A stretch of 64,000 nucleotides of DNA from CBDCYS01 sp965226245 (GTDB taxonomy: Bacteria; Acidobacteriota; Terriglobia; Bryobacterales; UBA6623): positions 5,704,001-5,768,000 of the forward strand of contig CBDDCL010000015.1 of NCBI GenBank assembly GCA_965226245.1, read 5' to 3'. The notes under the pieces were generated by a model. The model was not told the origin of the DNA, did no database searches, and saw only the letters and a program-made list of their open reading frames with translations. The translations under genes were made by a program, and so were the position numbers. This document shows, piece by piece, positions 7,629 to 16,396 of this stretch. How positions within the stretch are numbered: position 1 is the stretch's first letter; each line of letters begins with the position of its first letter.

Positions 7629-9575
7629 ATGTCCAACCGGAGCAAACGCAACGGTCGATTGACGCAGCCTCTGGTGCGCGAAAACGGAAGTCTTCGTCCC
7701 GCGAGTTGGGACGAGGCGCTTACTCGCGCGGCCAGCGGCTTCCAGGCTGCTGTTGACAAGCACGGCCCCCAAACCTTTGGGATTTTCAGTTGCTCGAAAA
7801 CCACCAACGAGCTGAACTTCATCTCCCAAAAGTTTGCCCGGACCGTCTTTGGCAGCAACAATATCGACAGTTGCAACCGTACTTGACACGCTCCGAGCGT
7901 CGTCGGTCTGGCGACAGTGTTCGGAGCGGGCGGGGGAACGAGTTCCTACGAGGAGATCGAGGAAACCGACCTCATCATCCTGTGGGGGTCGAATGCGCGC
8001 GAGACGCACCCGATCTTCTTCCATCACCTGCTCAAGGGCGTTCACAACGGAGCGAAACTCTACGTCGTCGATCCGCGCCGAACCGTGTCCGCTCAATGGG
8101 CCGACCGCTGGCTGGGCCTGGATGTGGGCACGGATATCGCCTTGGCACACGCCGCCGGCCGTGAAATCATCACGGCCGGCTTAACGAATGAAGAGTTCGT
8201 CCGAAACGCGACGAGCCGGTTCGAGGAGTACAGGGCGCAGGTCGAGCCGTTCACTCTGGAGAATGCGGAAAAGATCACGGGTGTACCGGGCGAGGCCATT
8301 CGCGAACTGGCGCACGCCTACGCCAGGGCCCGCCGCGCGTCATTGTGCTGGACACTCGGCATCACCGAGCACCACAACGCTGTCGACAACGTGCTGGCGC
8401 TGATCAACCTGTCGCTGCTGACCGGTCATGTGGGGCGATATGGCTCGGGCTTGAGTCCTTTGCGCGGGCAGAACAATGTGCAGGGCGGCGGTGATATGGG
8501 CGCTCTCCCCGACCGCTTGCCCGGGTTTCAGCATGTGGAAAACGACGAGCTGCGCGCGAAGTTCGAAAAGGCTTGGGCCTGCAAGGTCCCTCCCAAGCGC
8601 GGATGGCACCTGGCCGGCATGTTCGACGCCATGGAGCGAGGTGAGTTTACTGCTCTCTACGTGATCGGCGAAAACCCGATCGCGTCCGAAGCTGACGCCC
8701 AGCGGGCTCGGAAACTGATGGAGGGGCTCGACGTTCTGGTCGTTCAGGACATCTTGATGACGCAGACGGCGGAGATCGCCGACGTGGTATTCCCGGCGGC
8801 TTCGGGATGGTCGGAATCCGACGGCACGGTGACTAGCAGCGAGCGCAAGGTGCAGCGCGTGAGGCGTGCGCTGAGTCCGCCGCCGCAAGCGCATGACGAC
8901 TTAGAGATCGTTTTCGACATGGCAAAGCGCCTGGGTCACGACTGGGGCGAGCCGGATCCCGAAAAGATATGGAACGAGCTGCGCGGCCTTTCGCCAATGC
9001 ACGCCGGCATGTCGTACGAGAGATTGGAGAAGCTGGGAGGTATCCGCTGGCCCTGTTACGACGAGTCGCACCCCGGAGAGTTATTCCTGCATGGACGGTT
9101 ATGGGAGCGCCCCATCATCGGTCCGCGCGCGCCGTTCAGCGCAGTCGACCATTCACCGCCTGTCGACAAGCTGAGTGAGGAATACCCGATCCGTCTGACG
9201 ACGGGGAGGCGTCTTGATTCCTATAACACGGGTGTGCAGACAGAGCTCTATCGCTCGCCCCTGCGACGAGGTGAATCGCTGGATCTGTCACCGGAAGATG
9301 GTGAGCGCTATGGGGTCGCCGACGGAGAGCGGGTCCGCGTCACGTCCCGCCGTGGCTCGGTGTTCGCGCCGGTTCGCATTGATTCATCGCTGCGGCCGGG
9401 ACTGGCGTTCATGACGCTGCACTTCCCCGATGAGGTCGAGACGAACCGGTTAACCATTGACGCCGTGGACCCGAAGTCGGGAACCGCCGAGTTCAAGGCG
9501 ACGGCGATTCGCATTGACAAACTGGAAGAAAGCGAGCGCGTGGAAGAGCTGGAACAAGCGCTCGCGGGGGACTAG
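7629..9575 (+). CDS. fdhA: Selenocysteine formate dehydrogenase, catalytic subunit (C-terminal part)
   Basis: This molybdopterin (bis-MGD) subunit, 648 residues if the TGA at 7884-7886 is read as selenocysteine 86, oxidises formate to CO2. The same frame continues on both sides of the TGA. The context SCNRT-U-HAPSVVGLA is the exact place where this family has its metal-ligating Cys or Sec, followed by GAGGGTSS. Later blocks are LWGSNARETHP, VDPRRT, the His-bearing ITEHHNAVDN, RGQNNVQGGGDMG and a C-terminal Molydop_binding domain from about residue 520 (TTGRRLDSYNTG). The N-terminal [4Fe-4S] domain normally present is absent; the protein starts at RLTQPLVRENG, just where that domain ends, and the missing part is the gene at 11687. 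A SECIS hairpin follows the TGA. Read conventionally, the locus would be miscalled as two genes (7629-7886 and 7917-9575). Confidence 0.92.
7884..7928 (+). promoter_or_regulatory. Selenocysteine codon and bacterial SECIS element
   Basis: The in-frame TGA (7884-7886) is followed by an 8-bp perfect stem, CGCTCCGA (7889-7896) with TCGGAGCG (7921-7928), and an upper stem formed by 7899-7904 and 7910-7915 that closes a five-base GGTCT loop (7905-7909). The loop starts 18 bases after the TGA. The E. coli fdhF SECIS, the SelB-binding element of the same gene family, also has a GGUCU loop 18 bases after its UGA. The hairpin lies wholly inside the coding sequence, as bacterial SECIS elements do. tRNA-Sec and SelB genes are not in this window. 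Confidence 0.93.
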
Positions 9576-9646
9576 CGGATCGCCGCGCGGCAAGAGCCTG
9601 CGGGCGTGAGCTGAGTATTGTGCGGCGGCTGATCGCAGAATGGCTG

Positions 9647-9686
9647 CTCAACGGATCAACGGCTAAACCGAACAACGGACAAACGT
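9647..9686. repeat. Octanucleotide array 2, abutting a start codon
   Basis: Five degenerate 8-base units of the (C/A)TCAACGG type run without interruption from 9647 into the GTG start of the next gene at 9685. Same octamer as arrays 1 and 3. Confidence 0.75.
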
Positions 9687-11550
9687 GGACCTGCACTTCA
9701 CCTCGGACGAACCGACAACAGAAGAGAAATCGGCCGTGGATCGCGTGCTTGGTCCTGCCGAGTCAAGATGGCTTGGGGGCGAGCGGCTTGACGAGGCCGA
9801 GGGCCACACAGCTTCGACGGGTCATGCCGTTCGGGCGCAACGGGACCGCCTGCTGCCGGTTTTGCACGGAATCCAGTCGCGGATCGGCTGGATTAGTCCG
9901 GGGGCGCTGAACTACGCCTGCAGACGGCTCAATGTTCCTCCGGCGGAGGCGTTTGGCGTCGCCGATTTTTATGCTCTTTTGTCGGTGCGCCCGCGCCCGC
10001 CTGTTGTTGTCCATGTCTGCGATGACATCGCCTGCCTGACGAAGGGCGCCGGCGAAATCTGCCAGCGTCTGGAGCAAACGCTTGGCCCGGCCGGATCGCC
10101 CGGCGAAGACGGCAAAACGGCTTGGCTCCGCAGCCCCTGCTTGGGGCTTTGCGAGCGCGCCCCCGCTGCGTTGCTGTCAGCCGCCGGCGAACATCCCTGG
10201 GAGAAAGTCCTGGCTCCCGCTGAAGAGGCTCTGGTTCGTTCCAGTCTGAGTTCGGCTAACGGGAGACCGGCTGCTCAGCCCGATGTTTTCGACCCGGCTG
10301 TTTCGGTTCCTCAAGCCGGCCAGCCTGGGTTGCGGCTGCTGAAGCGCATCGGCCGAGCCGATCCCGAAAGCCTCGACAGCTACCGTGCGCAGGGCGGCTA
10401 CGCGGCGCTCGAGAAAGCGTTCGAGCTGGGCTCGCAGGCGGTGATTCAAGAGGTTACCGACGCCAGGCTCGCGGGACGTGGCGGGGCCGCTTTCCCGGCC
10501 GGTGTCAAGTGGAAGGCGGTCGCGGAAGCGGAAGCGCCGCGCTACTTGATCTGCAACGCCGACGAGTCGGAACCCGGCACGTTCAAAGACCGGGTCCTGA
10601 TGGAGGGCGATCCTTTCGCGGTCGTGGAAGCGATGACGATCGCCGCAACCGCGACCGGCTGCGAAAAGGGTTTCATCTACATTCGGGGCGAGTATCCGCT
10701 GGCGACCCAGCGGCTGGAGCGTGCCATCGCGGCGTCACGCCAGGCCGGGCTCCTCGGCATCGACGTGATGGGGCGCGGGGTAGAATTCGACATTGAGATC
10801 CGGCGCGGCGCCGGAGCCTACATCTGCGGCGAGGAGACGGCCCTGTTCAACTCGATCGAGGGCTACCGGGGCGAACCGCGCAACAAGCCGCCCTACCCGA
10901 CGCAGGCAGGATTGTTCGGGCGGCCGACTCTGGTCAACAACGTCGAGACGCTGGTCAACGTTCCTCACATCATTCTCGAGGGTGGCGCTGCCTTCGGCGG
11001 GATTGGCACCGAGCGTTCGACCGGCCCCAAGCTGTTCTGCGTGTCCGGGCATGTTGGGCGGCCGGGAGTCTACGAAGCCGAGTTTGGCGTCACGTTGCGC
11101 GAAGTGATCGAGTTGGCCGGCGGCGTCGGCGGTAGCGGAAAGCTTCAGGGTGTTCTGCTGGGTGGAGCCGCCGGTGCATTTGTTACGCCCGGCGAACTCG
11201 ATACGCCGCTGACTTTCGAGGGCACTCGGGCAATCGGTGCGACGCTGGGTTCGGCGGTGGTGATGCTGTTCGACGACAGGGCCGACCTGAAGAAGATCCT
11301 GCTGCGGATCGCGCGTTTTTTCCGCGACGAGTCTTGCGGGCAGTGCGTGCCTTGCCGTGTCGGCACCGTCCGGCAAGAAGAGCTGTTGCAGCGCCTGAAC
11401 AACGGCCGCCCGTTGGGGTCTGGGGAGCAGGAAGCCGCCATGCTCAAAGAGATTAGCCAGGTCATGCGCGACGCCTCGATTTGCGGGCTGGGGCACACGG
11501 CCTCGACTGCAATTGAATCGGCACTGGGCAAGTGGAGGATCTTCGAATAA
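9685..11550 (+). CDS. NuoE-NuoF fusion, NADH-binding subunit of formate dehydrogenase
   Basis: This 621-residue diaphorase subunit passes electrons from formate oxidation to NAD+. Residues ~45-175 are a NuoE/FdsG-type thioredoxin-like [2Fe-2S] domain with ligands Cys112, Cys117, Cys152 and Cys156. Residues ~205-620 are NuoF/FdsB-like: GRGGAAFPAGVKW (FMN/NADH site), CNADESEPGTFKDR, GAGAYICGEETAL, and a [4Fe-4S] site at Cys551, Cys554, Cys557 and Cys600. Fusion of the two subunits is known in related diaphorases. The start is GTG 9685, at the end of octamer array 2. It sits between the two halves of the formate dehydrogenase catalytic subunit on the same strand, which indicates one complex. Confidence 0.93.
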   Translation: MDLHFTSDEPTTEEKSAVDRVLGPAESRWLGGERLDEAEGHTASTGHAVRAQRDRLLPVLHGIQSRIGWISPGALNYACRRLNVPPAEAFGVADFYALLSVRPRPPVVVHVCDDIACLTKGAGEICQRLEQTLGPAGSPGEDGKTAWLRSPCLGLCERAPAALLSAAGEHPWEKVLAPAEEALVRSSLSSANGRPAAQPDVFDPAVSVPQAGQPGLRLLKRIGRADPESLDSYRAQGGYAALEKAFELGSQAVIQEVTDARLAGRGGAAFPAGVKWKAVAEAEAPRYLICNADESEPGTFKDRVLMEGDPFAVVEAMTIAATATGCEKGFIYIRGEYPLATQRLERAIAASRQAGLLGIDVMGRGVEFDIEIRRGAGAYICGEETALFNSIEGYRGEPRNKPPYPTQAGLFGRPTLVNNVETLVNVPHIILEGGAAFGGIGTERSTGPKLFCVSGHVGRPGVYEAEFGVTLREVIELAGGVGGSGKLQGVLLGGAAGAFVTPGELDTPLTFEGTRAIGATLGSAVVMLFDDRADLKKILLRIARFFRDESCGQCVPCRVGTVRQEELLQRLNNGRPLGSGEQEAAMLKEISQVMRDASICGLGHTASTAIESALGKWRIFE

Positions 11551-11601
11551 CGATTCTTCCTCGATCCCGCCAGGAGCATCCGGTTCTCCGGAGGCAATCG
11601 C

Positions 11602-11689
11602 TTCAACGGCTCAACAGCTCGGCGGCTCAACGGATCAACCGCAAAACGGATCAACGGATCAACGGCTCAACCGCTCAACGGATCATATG
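11602..11689. repeat. Octanucleotide array 3, abutting a start codon
   Basis: Eleven consecutive 8-base units, mostly (C/A)TCAACGG with a few variants, keep perfect register from 11602 to the ATG at 11687. The open frame continues upstream through the array and into the end of the previous gene, but that part is repeat translation (recurrent STAQ/STDQ) and is not counted as coding. Confidence 0.88.
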
Positions 11690-12721
11690 AGTTACGAAAA
11701 CCAACCAACGCCCCTCGACGCTCCGCTGCTTCGCATCCCCGTGCCGCGAGGGCCAATCTCCGCCGCGCCGCCCAGAGACCCCAAACCGGAAGTCGAAATC
11801 ACGATTGACGGAGAAACAGTTTCGGCGCCCGAGGGCTCGACGATTCTCGAAGCCGCCCGCAAGCTCAGCATCGATACGCCTACACTCTGCTACCTGGAGA
11901 ATCTCACCCCCGTCAACGCCTGTCGCGTTTGTGTCGTCGAACTCGAAGGGTCGCGAACACTTGTTCCTGCCTGTTCGCGGAAAGTCGAGCCGGCCATGGT
12001 GGTCAAGACCGGCTCCGAGCGCGTACGCTTGAGCCGGCGCATGGTGCTGGAATTCCTTTCCTCGTCGGTGGATGTCTCGACTGCCCCCGAATTGCAGGGC
12101 TACATGGAACAATACGAGGCCAAACCCGAGCGCTACGGCCCCCCGGCAAATTCGGCGGCAGAGGATGTCAGAGATGCCGCGAGGCCTGGCGAGCATGAGG
12201 CTCCGGACGGAACCACTGCGGCGAACGTCCGGCAGCCGGTCAAGGTCGACAACGACCTCTATATCCGCGACTATTCGAAATGCATTCTGTGCTACAAGTG
12301 CGTTGAGGCCTGCGGCGTCGATGCCCAAAACACATTCGCCATCGCGGTCGCCGGACGCGGCTTCGACGCCCGCATTTCGACGGAGTACACCACCGCGCTG
12401 CCCAATTCTGCTTGCGTCTATTGCGGCAACTGCATCGGCGTCTGCCCGACCGGCGCCCTCATGTTCAAGAGTGAACAGGATATGCGCCAGCAGGGGACCT
12501 GGGACGAGTCCAAGCAGGAGCAAACCGACACGATCTGCCCCTATTGCGGTGTCGGTTGCACGGTGACATTGCACACGCAGGACAAGCGAATCGTCAAAGT
12601 CACCTCACCATTCGACCAGGAAGTGACCGACGGACATCTGTGCATCAAGGGGCGCTTCGGCTGGCAGTTCGTGCAGATCCGAGAGGCGGATGGCGCTGCA
12701 GATACTAGTCCTGAGGGGTAG
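11687..12721 (+). CDS. Formate dehydrogenase iron-sulfur subunit (N-terminal part of the catalytic chain)
   Basis: This 344-residue protein matches the N-terminal third of FdsA/FdhA-type formate dehydrogenases. A plant-type [2Fe-2S] domain (residues ~40-115; ligands in LCYLENLTPVNACRVC and the following Cys) is followed by a two-cluster ferredoxin domain (~195-260; CILCYKCVEACG and CVYCGNCIGVCP). At the C-terminus is the bis-MGD-type [4Fe-4S] domain (CPYCGVGC, then LCIKGRFGW). The protein stops just after that domain, exactly where the separate protein at 7629 begins, so the pair forms one functional chain split in two. I chose ATG 11687 because everything upstream is an octamer repeat. Confidence 0.92.
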   Translation: MSYENQPTPLDAPLLRIPVPRGPISAAPPRDPKPEVEITIDGETVSAPEGSTILEAARKLSIDTPTLCYLENLTPVNACRVCVVELEGSRTLVPACSRKVEPAMVVKTGSERVRLSRRMVLEFLSSSVDVSTAPELQGYMEQYEAKPERYGPPANSAAEDVRDAARPGEHEAPDGTTAANVRQPVKVDNDLYIRDYSKCILCYKCVEACGVDAQNTFAIAVAGRGFDARISTEYTTALPNSACVYCGNCIGVCPTGALMFKSEQDMRQQGTWDESKQEQTDTICPYCGVGCTVTLHTQDKRIVKVTSPFDQEVTDGHLCIKGRFGWQFVQIREADGAADTSPEG

Positions 12722-13018
12722 CTGTCTGATGTGAGCCAGAGCCGGCCAGATGAGTTTTTTTCAACCGGGCGGTGATGGATTGCCGCGGCTAGACGGCACC
12801 TTTGGGAGCGCGGCTCTGAGGCGAGTGAATTCGCTCCGTCGAGATACAGATTCTGCCCCGCCGCGCCGGAATTAGGCGCTGGGCGATGTGGCTTGATCCT
12901 GTTGACAGTATTCCATCGCATAAACCGCAAGTGGCTACAATGAGGTGTTTGCGGGTAACCGTGAAGGCCGACGGTCGCCTTAGCATTAGTGGGCCATCGC
13001 ACCCCCGAAAGGCTAATA

Positions 13019-14167
13019 ATGTACGCAGGAAGCACTCGTCGAGGTAATACCCTTCTGCCGGCAGGCATTGTTTTGGCTATGCTGGCTGGCGGCGCGGGAT
13101 CCGCCTATTCCCAAGTTCAAGTTGCTCTGTCGCCAGGAAAGGGCGCCGCGCTGAACCGGGTTGCCGCTGCCGGGCAGTCGGCGTCTTCTCCCGACGGCGT
13201 GATTCAAGGACCCGTCTTGGGCTACACGTTTGACCCCTCGCGGGGGTCGCTCCATCCCATCCGGGGTATTCCGGGCGCTTCCTATGTCGCCGACCCGATG
13301 CCGCTTGGGTTTTCAGTAAAGGTGGCCGCCGTCTCGCCGCTACACAACTACGTGCTCGCGGTGGACAATGTATCGGGCGAAGTGAAAGTGCTGGATGTGA
13401 CCCTCGTTCCGCCCGCCGCCATCCCGGTTCCAGGGGCTGGCGGGGCCGACCGAATTGTCTTAAGCCCGCGAGGGGATGCCGCCGCCCTCTACGACCGGGC
13501 GCAACGGACCATTCAGTTCGTTAGCGGCTTGCCCGCAAATCCTTCGGTCGAAGGATCGGTGGATCTGTCGTCCCTTGACGGTGTCATTACTGCGTTCGCG
13601 ATCAGCGATGACGGGGAAGTTGGTTTGGTTGCCACTTCGCGCCGCAACGGCGGATCTGTCCATGTGCTGAAAGATGGGCAAGACCCGCGTGCGATCGTTT
13701 CGGTGGGCCGAGTATTGGCGTTGGCCTTCGTGGAGCGGTCCCACGATGCCGTGATCGCCGACTACGACAAGAACGAAGTCCTTCTCGTCCAGCAGGTCGA
13801 CGGAAGCGCTCAGCCCGTTCCGCTGGCTTCGGGAAATGACGGGGTCGTCCATCCGAATGCGATCATTGTCACGGCTGACGGGCGGCGGGCGCTTGTTGCG
13901 AGCAGCGACTCCCGTCGCGTGGCGTTTGTGCCGCTGAGCGGCGGCCCAACCGAATTCGTTTCCTGCAGTTGCAAGCCGACTACGCTGGCGCGCCTCAACG
14001 GCAAGTCGATGTTTCAACTGACGGCCGTATCCGGGCAGCCCCTGTTTGTGCTCGATGCGAGCCGGTCCGAAGCCAGAATCCTGTTTGTACCCCCCAATCA
14101 ACCCGCCGAGCCTTCGAGAAGCCCCGCGCCCAGGCGCGCACCGGGAGCGACCCGAACGGCCAGGTAA
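13019..14167 (+). CDS. Secreted beta-propeller-like hypothetical protein
   Basis: This 382-residue protein has a signal peptide: basic RR/RG residues, then LPAGIVLAMLAGGAGSAYS with cleavage near SAYS-QVQ. The mature part is a series of short beta-rich repeats such as AISDDGEVGLVAT, IIVTADGRRALVAS and VLAVDNVSGEVKVLDV, the pattern of YncE/WD-like propellers, and ends in a Pro/Arg-rich tail. It is probably periplasmic or exported; the role is unknown. ATG 13019 is preferred over GTG 12989 because it places the signal peptide correctly. The ~297-base gap after formate dehydrogenase has no obvious terminator. Confidence 0.7.
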   Translation: MYAGSTRRGNTLLPAGIVLAMLAGGAGSAYSQVQVALSPGKGAALNRVAAAGQSASSPDGVIQGPVLGYTFDPSRGSLHPIRGIPGASYVADPMPLGFSVKVAAVSPLHNYVLAVDNVSGEVKVLDVTLVPPAAIPVPGAGGADRIVLSPRGDAAALYDRAQRTIQFVSGLPANPSVEGSVDLSSLDGVITAFAISDDGEVGLVATSRRNGGSVHVLKDGQDPRAIVSVGRVLALAFVERSHDAVIADYDKNEVLLVQQVDGSAQPVPLASGNDGVVHPNAIIVTADGRRALVASSDSRRVAFVPLSGGPTEFVSCSCKPTTLARLNGKSMFQLTAVSGQPLFVLDASRSEARILFVPPNQPAEPSRSPAPRRAPGATRTAR

Positions 14168-14271
14168 GTTCGAGGCGGCGAGAGGCCCTAGGTTGCCGAG
14201 TTTGCGAATGACGCCGGGCCTGTTGCATCCCGGCTGCTCCACGATGCGAAAACGCGGCCCCGCCGAACCGG

Positions 14272-14817
14272 CTAGCGGCTCACGGGTTGCGAGCGTCCCA
14301 GCCAAAGTTTCGCCAGGTTAGCCCAAGTGCCGTCGCTTTTCTGCTGTACGAATGTCAACGACTCAACCCGCACTGCCGGCGGCGGTCCGTTCTGAGTCCA
14401 TCGGGCACGCACCGATTCCAGGCACTCGGATACGTTCTCGGGCAGGATTTCTTGGGCCACCGTGACGTGTGGCATATATTCGAAGTTTTCAACCGATTCG
14501 AACGGACCGGTGTTCAGGATGTCATGGAGCGTTTGTAGCTCCGCCAGCCCGCCTGTCACGGTCACTTTGATGACCCCGGTACCCTCGAACAGGTTTACTC
14601 CCCCCAGTTGGGCTTCGAATGCCTCAAAGCGGCTGACGATGTCACGGCATTGCTCGATGGCTTGACCCTTGTCGACGTCCAGAGGCCGGGGAGGAAGAAT
14701 CGTGATGTGAGCTTGATGCGGGCAGCCAGGGGTGACTTCCTGGCGCAAACGGTTAATGAATGCGGCAACTGGATCCGTGATATACGCGACCACCGCGCAG
14801 GAATTGATCAAGTCCAT
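14272..14817 (-). CDS. 2H phosphoesterase (2'-5' RNA ligase-like)
   Basis: This 181-residue protein has the two His-x-Thr motifs of the 2H (LigT) superfamily, HITILPP near residue 35 and HVTVAQE near residue 115, separated by the usual ~80 residues. Members hydrolyse or ligate 2'-5' or cyclic phosphodiester RNA ends. The start was set at ATG 14817 (MDLINSC); the frame extends ten codons further. It converges with the upstream propeller gene. Substrate unknown. Confidence 0.72.
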   Translation of the reverse strand: MDLINSCAVVAYITDPVAAFINRLRQEVTPGCPHQAHITILPPRPLDVDKGQAIEQCRDIVSRFEAFEAQLGGVNLFEGTGVIKVTVTGGLAELQTLHDILNTGPFESVENFEYMPHVTVAQEILPENVSECLESVRARWTQNGPPPAVRVESLTFVQQKSDGTWANLAKLWLGRSQPVSR

Positions 14818-15086
14818 GCAACAGACTCCTGAGTTCGTAGTAACCACCGGGACCGCCTTGCCGCCCGGTATGGTCAGCTATCTTTAAGATGCACGCAAGC
14901 CGCCTGGCGGTTCAACATGAGCATGACAATTCGCAGTAAAAAGTGTCGTTTTCTCAGGAAAAACCTTGGTTCACGATGAGGTGACCGATAACTTTGGGCC
15001 TGCGAAGAACACTAATTCCATAGCGGACAAAGCGGCAAGCCGATCACCTAGGAGCCTGACGATGAAAGTCTCTGCATCTTGGCGGG

Positions 15087-15449
15087 TCACGTGGCTTGGG
15101 GCCGGCCGGCTTCTTCGGGGGCATCGCTTCTCGAAGCCGAGTCAGCACCGGATTCGGGACGTGTTTCGGCGGAGCGCCACTCGGCTCGGTCGAATCCCCA
15201 AAAGTTACAGATCAACACTTCCCGTGATTCAGTCTCAATGGCATCGCCCACGCCCAGCTTGCGAATTCCACGCCGCTCGGCTTCTTCACCTTGGAGCCGT
15301 TCCCATACGTCGTAGGAGCTTTCGGCTTCCAGCCCGCCCTGCTCCTCGTAATGACGAGGCTGAAGCAGAGTACCCTTGGACTTGGGCGGACTCTCTCGTC
15401 GCGCAGTGATGTGAGAGTCCTTCAGGTAGAAGATCCGGTAGCGCGCCAT
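15087..15449 (-). CDS. Conserved hypothetical protein
   Basis: This is a 120-residue cytoplasmic protein that starts MARYRIFYLKDSHI. It is rich in charged residues in the middle (ERLQGEEAERR) and ends in a low-complexity Ser/Pro/Ala/Glu tail. The KLGVGDAIE.ESREVLICNFWGFDRAEW stretch looks like one compact beta domain. I do not recognise a named family and give no function. No partner gene lies on the same strand nearby. Confidence 0.55.
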   Translation of the reverse strand: MARYRIFYLKDSHITARRESPPKSKGTLLQPRHYEEQGGLEAESSYDVWERLQGEEAERRGIRKLGVGDAIETESREVLICNFWGFDRAEWRSAETRPESGADSASRSDAPEEAGRPQAT

Positions 15450-15594
15450 GGCTGATCTATATCATCTTACAGACACTCTTCGGTGCGACGTTTGGGAATG
15501 GAGCGGTGGGCGGCTTACGTCCTAGACTGAGTGGTGAAGTGGTCCCTCCATCACAGCAACTGCGCCCGAAACCCCAAACGAGTAAACTAAAATC

Positions 15595-15804
15595 ATGGGG
15601 GATACGAAAATCCAATTCGTTTCCGACGGCACTGGCGAGCCTACCGCTGTTATCGTGCCCATCGCCTTGTGGCGCGAGATCGAATCGGAGCGAGAAACGA
15701 CTTATCTGCTCAAATCCGAGAAGATGAAGCGACGACTGCTGGAATCCAAGCAGCGCCAGGAAGGCCTTTCGCTAGAGGCGGTTGTTGAGAAGCTTGGAAT
15801 TTGA
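15595..15804 (+). CDS. Phd/YefM-like antitoxin
   Basis: This 69-residue protein contains the AVIVPIALWREI.SERETTYLLKSEKMKRRLLES pattern of small type II antitoxins; the C-terminal helix should bind a RelE/YoeB-type toxin. A toxin reading frame begins 23 bases before the antitoxin stop, the usual coupled arrangement, but that toxin is truncated. The antitoxin therefore survives as an orphan. Confidence 0.62.
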   Translation: MGDTKIQFVSDGTGEPTAVIVPIALWREIESERETTYLLKSEKMKRRLLESKQRQEGLSLEAVVEKLGI

Positions 15805-15985
15805 CTCCGCGGCGTTCGAAGACCCCGCCTGGTGGGTGGAACAAGATCGGGCACAAGCGCTACGGGCCTGGCAACTTCCAACGAACTTTCACGACGATTC
15901 CGCCTGGCAGGAAATACGTATACTGATAGGGAGTGTACGTATCAATGAACGAAGCGGAAACCGGACTTCAAGCAGATCCGCGTGA
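15782..15985 (+). pseudogene. Truncated YoeB/Txe-like toxin
   Basis: From a TTG at 15782 the frame reads LRSLEFDSAAFEDPAWWVEQDRA (first residues), the start of a YoeB/Txe ribosome-dependent mRNA interferase (pattern F..xA.EDlxWW.e.Dr). After about 28 residues the similarity ends and the remaining ~39 codons do not resemble the family: the core fold and catalytic residues are missing. It overlaps the antitoxin by 23 bases. I infer deletion of the toxin body. Confidence 0.55.
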
Positions 15986-16000
15986 CGAAAGCTGGAGACG

Positions 16001-16396
16001 ATGAAGACCAAGCTTACGGTTGCGATTGACGAGGAAGTTCTGCCCAGGGCGAAGGAGTATGCGCGGCGGCGAGGGGTCTCTCTTTCGCGGCTCATCGAAG
16101 AGGGCCTGCGGCAGATGAGCACGGCTACGGAGCCGTCGTTTTCGAAAGAATGGCGCGGGCGGTTTCGGCCGGCGGATCGGGACGACGAACGCTACGAGCG
16201 GCTGGCAAAAAATATCTGTGATCATTCTCCTGGACCTGGATGTCGTTCTCGATTTCGCGCTCGATCGCAAGCCCTTCGCGGAGGCCTCGGCTCAGCTTCT
16301 CGACATACTGCGAGCCAAGCCTGGGACAGCGTTTATCGCTTGGCATTCGATCGCGAATTTCTACTACATTGTGACTCCAAAGCGAAGCAGGAATAG
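16001..16396 (+). pseudogene. DUF6364/VapB-like antitoxin, frameshifted at its C-terminus
   Basis: The first 70 residues (MKTKLTVAIDEEVLPRAKEYARRRGVSLSRLIEEGL) are a ribbon-helix-helix antitoxin. The usual ending would be RYERLAKKYL and a stop overlapping the toxin start. Here the A6 run at 16207-16212 is one base short of that, so the frame misses the TGA at 16219-16221 and continues for ~60 foreign codons inside the toxin gene. Adding one A restores AKKYL-stop and a GTGA overlap with vapC. A base-calling error in the homopolymer is possible. Confidence 0.65.

Noticed and set aside
7488..7886. Separate 132-codon gene ending at the TGA
   Set aside because: Its end is the first part of the selenoprotein and its start lies inside repeat A.
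11513..11686. N-terminal extension of the formate dehydrogenase iron-sulfur subunit
   Set aside because: It overlaps the previous gene's end and then translates the octamer array; ATG 11687 follows directly.
12902..12941. Possible promoter TTGACA ... TACAAT before the propeller gene
   Set aside because: The spacing is about 28 bases, too long for a sigma-70-type promoter.
16201..16221. Programmed frameshifting in the vapB A6 run
   Set aside because: A6 followed by T could slip, but a simple deletion or homopolymer base-call error is more likely, and this family ends in frame without a slip.
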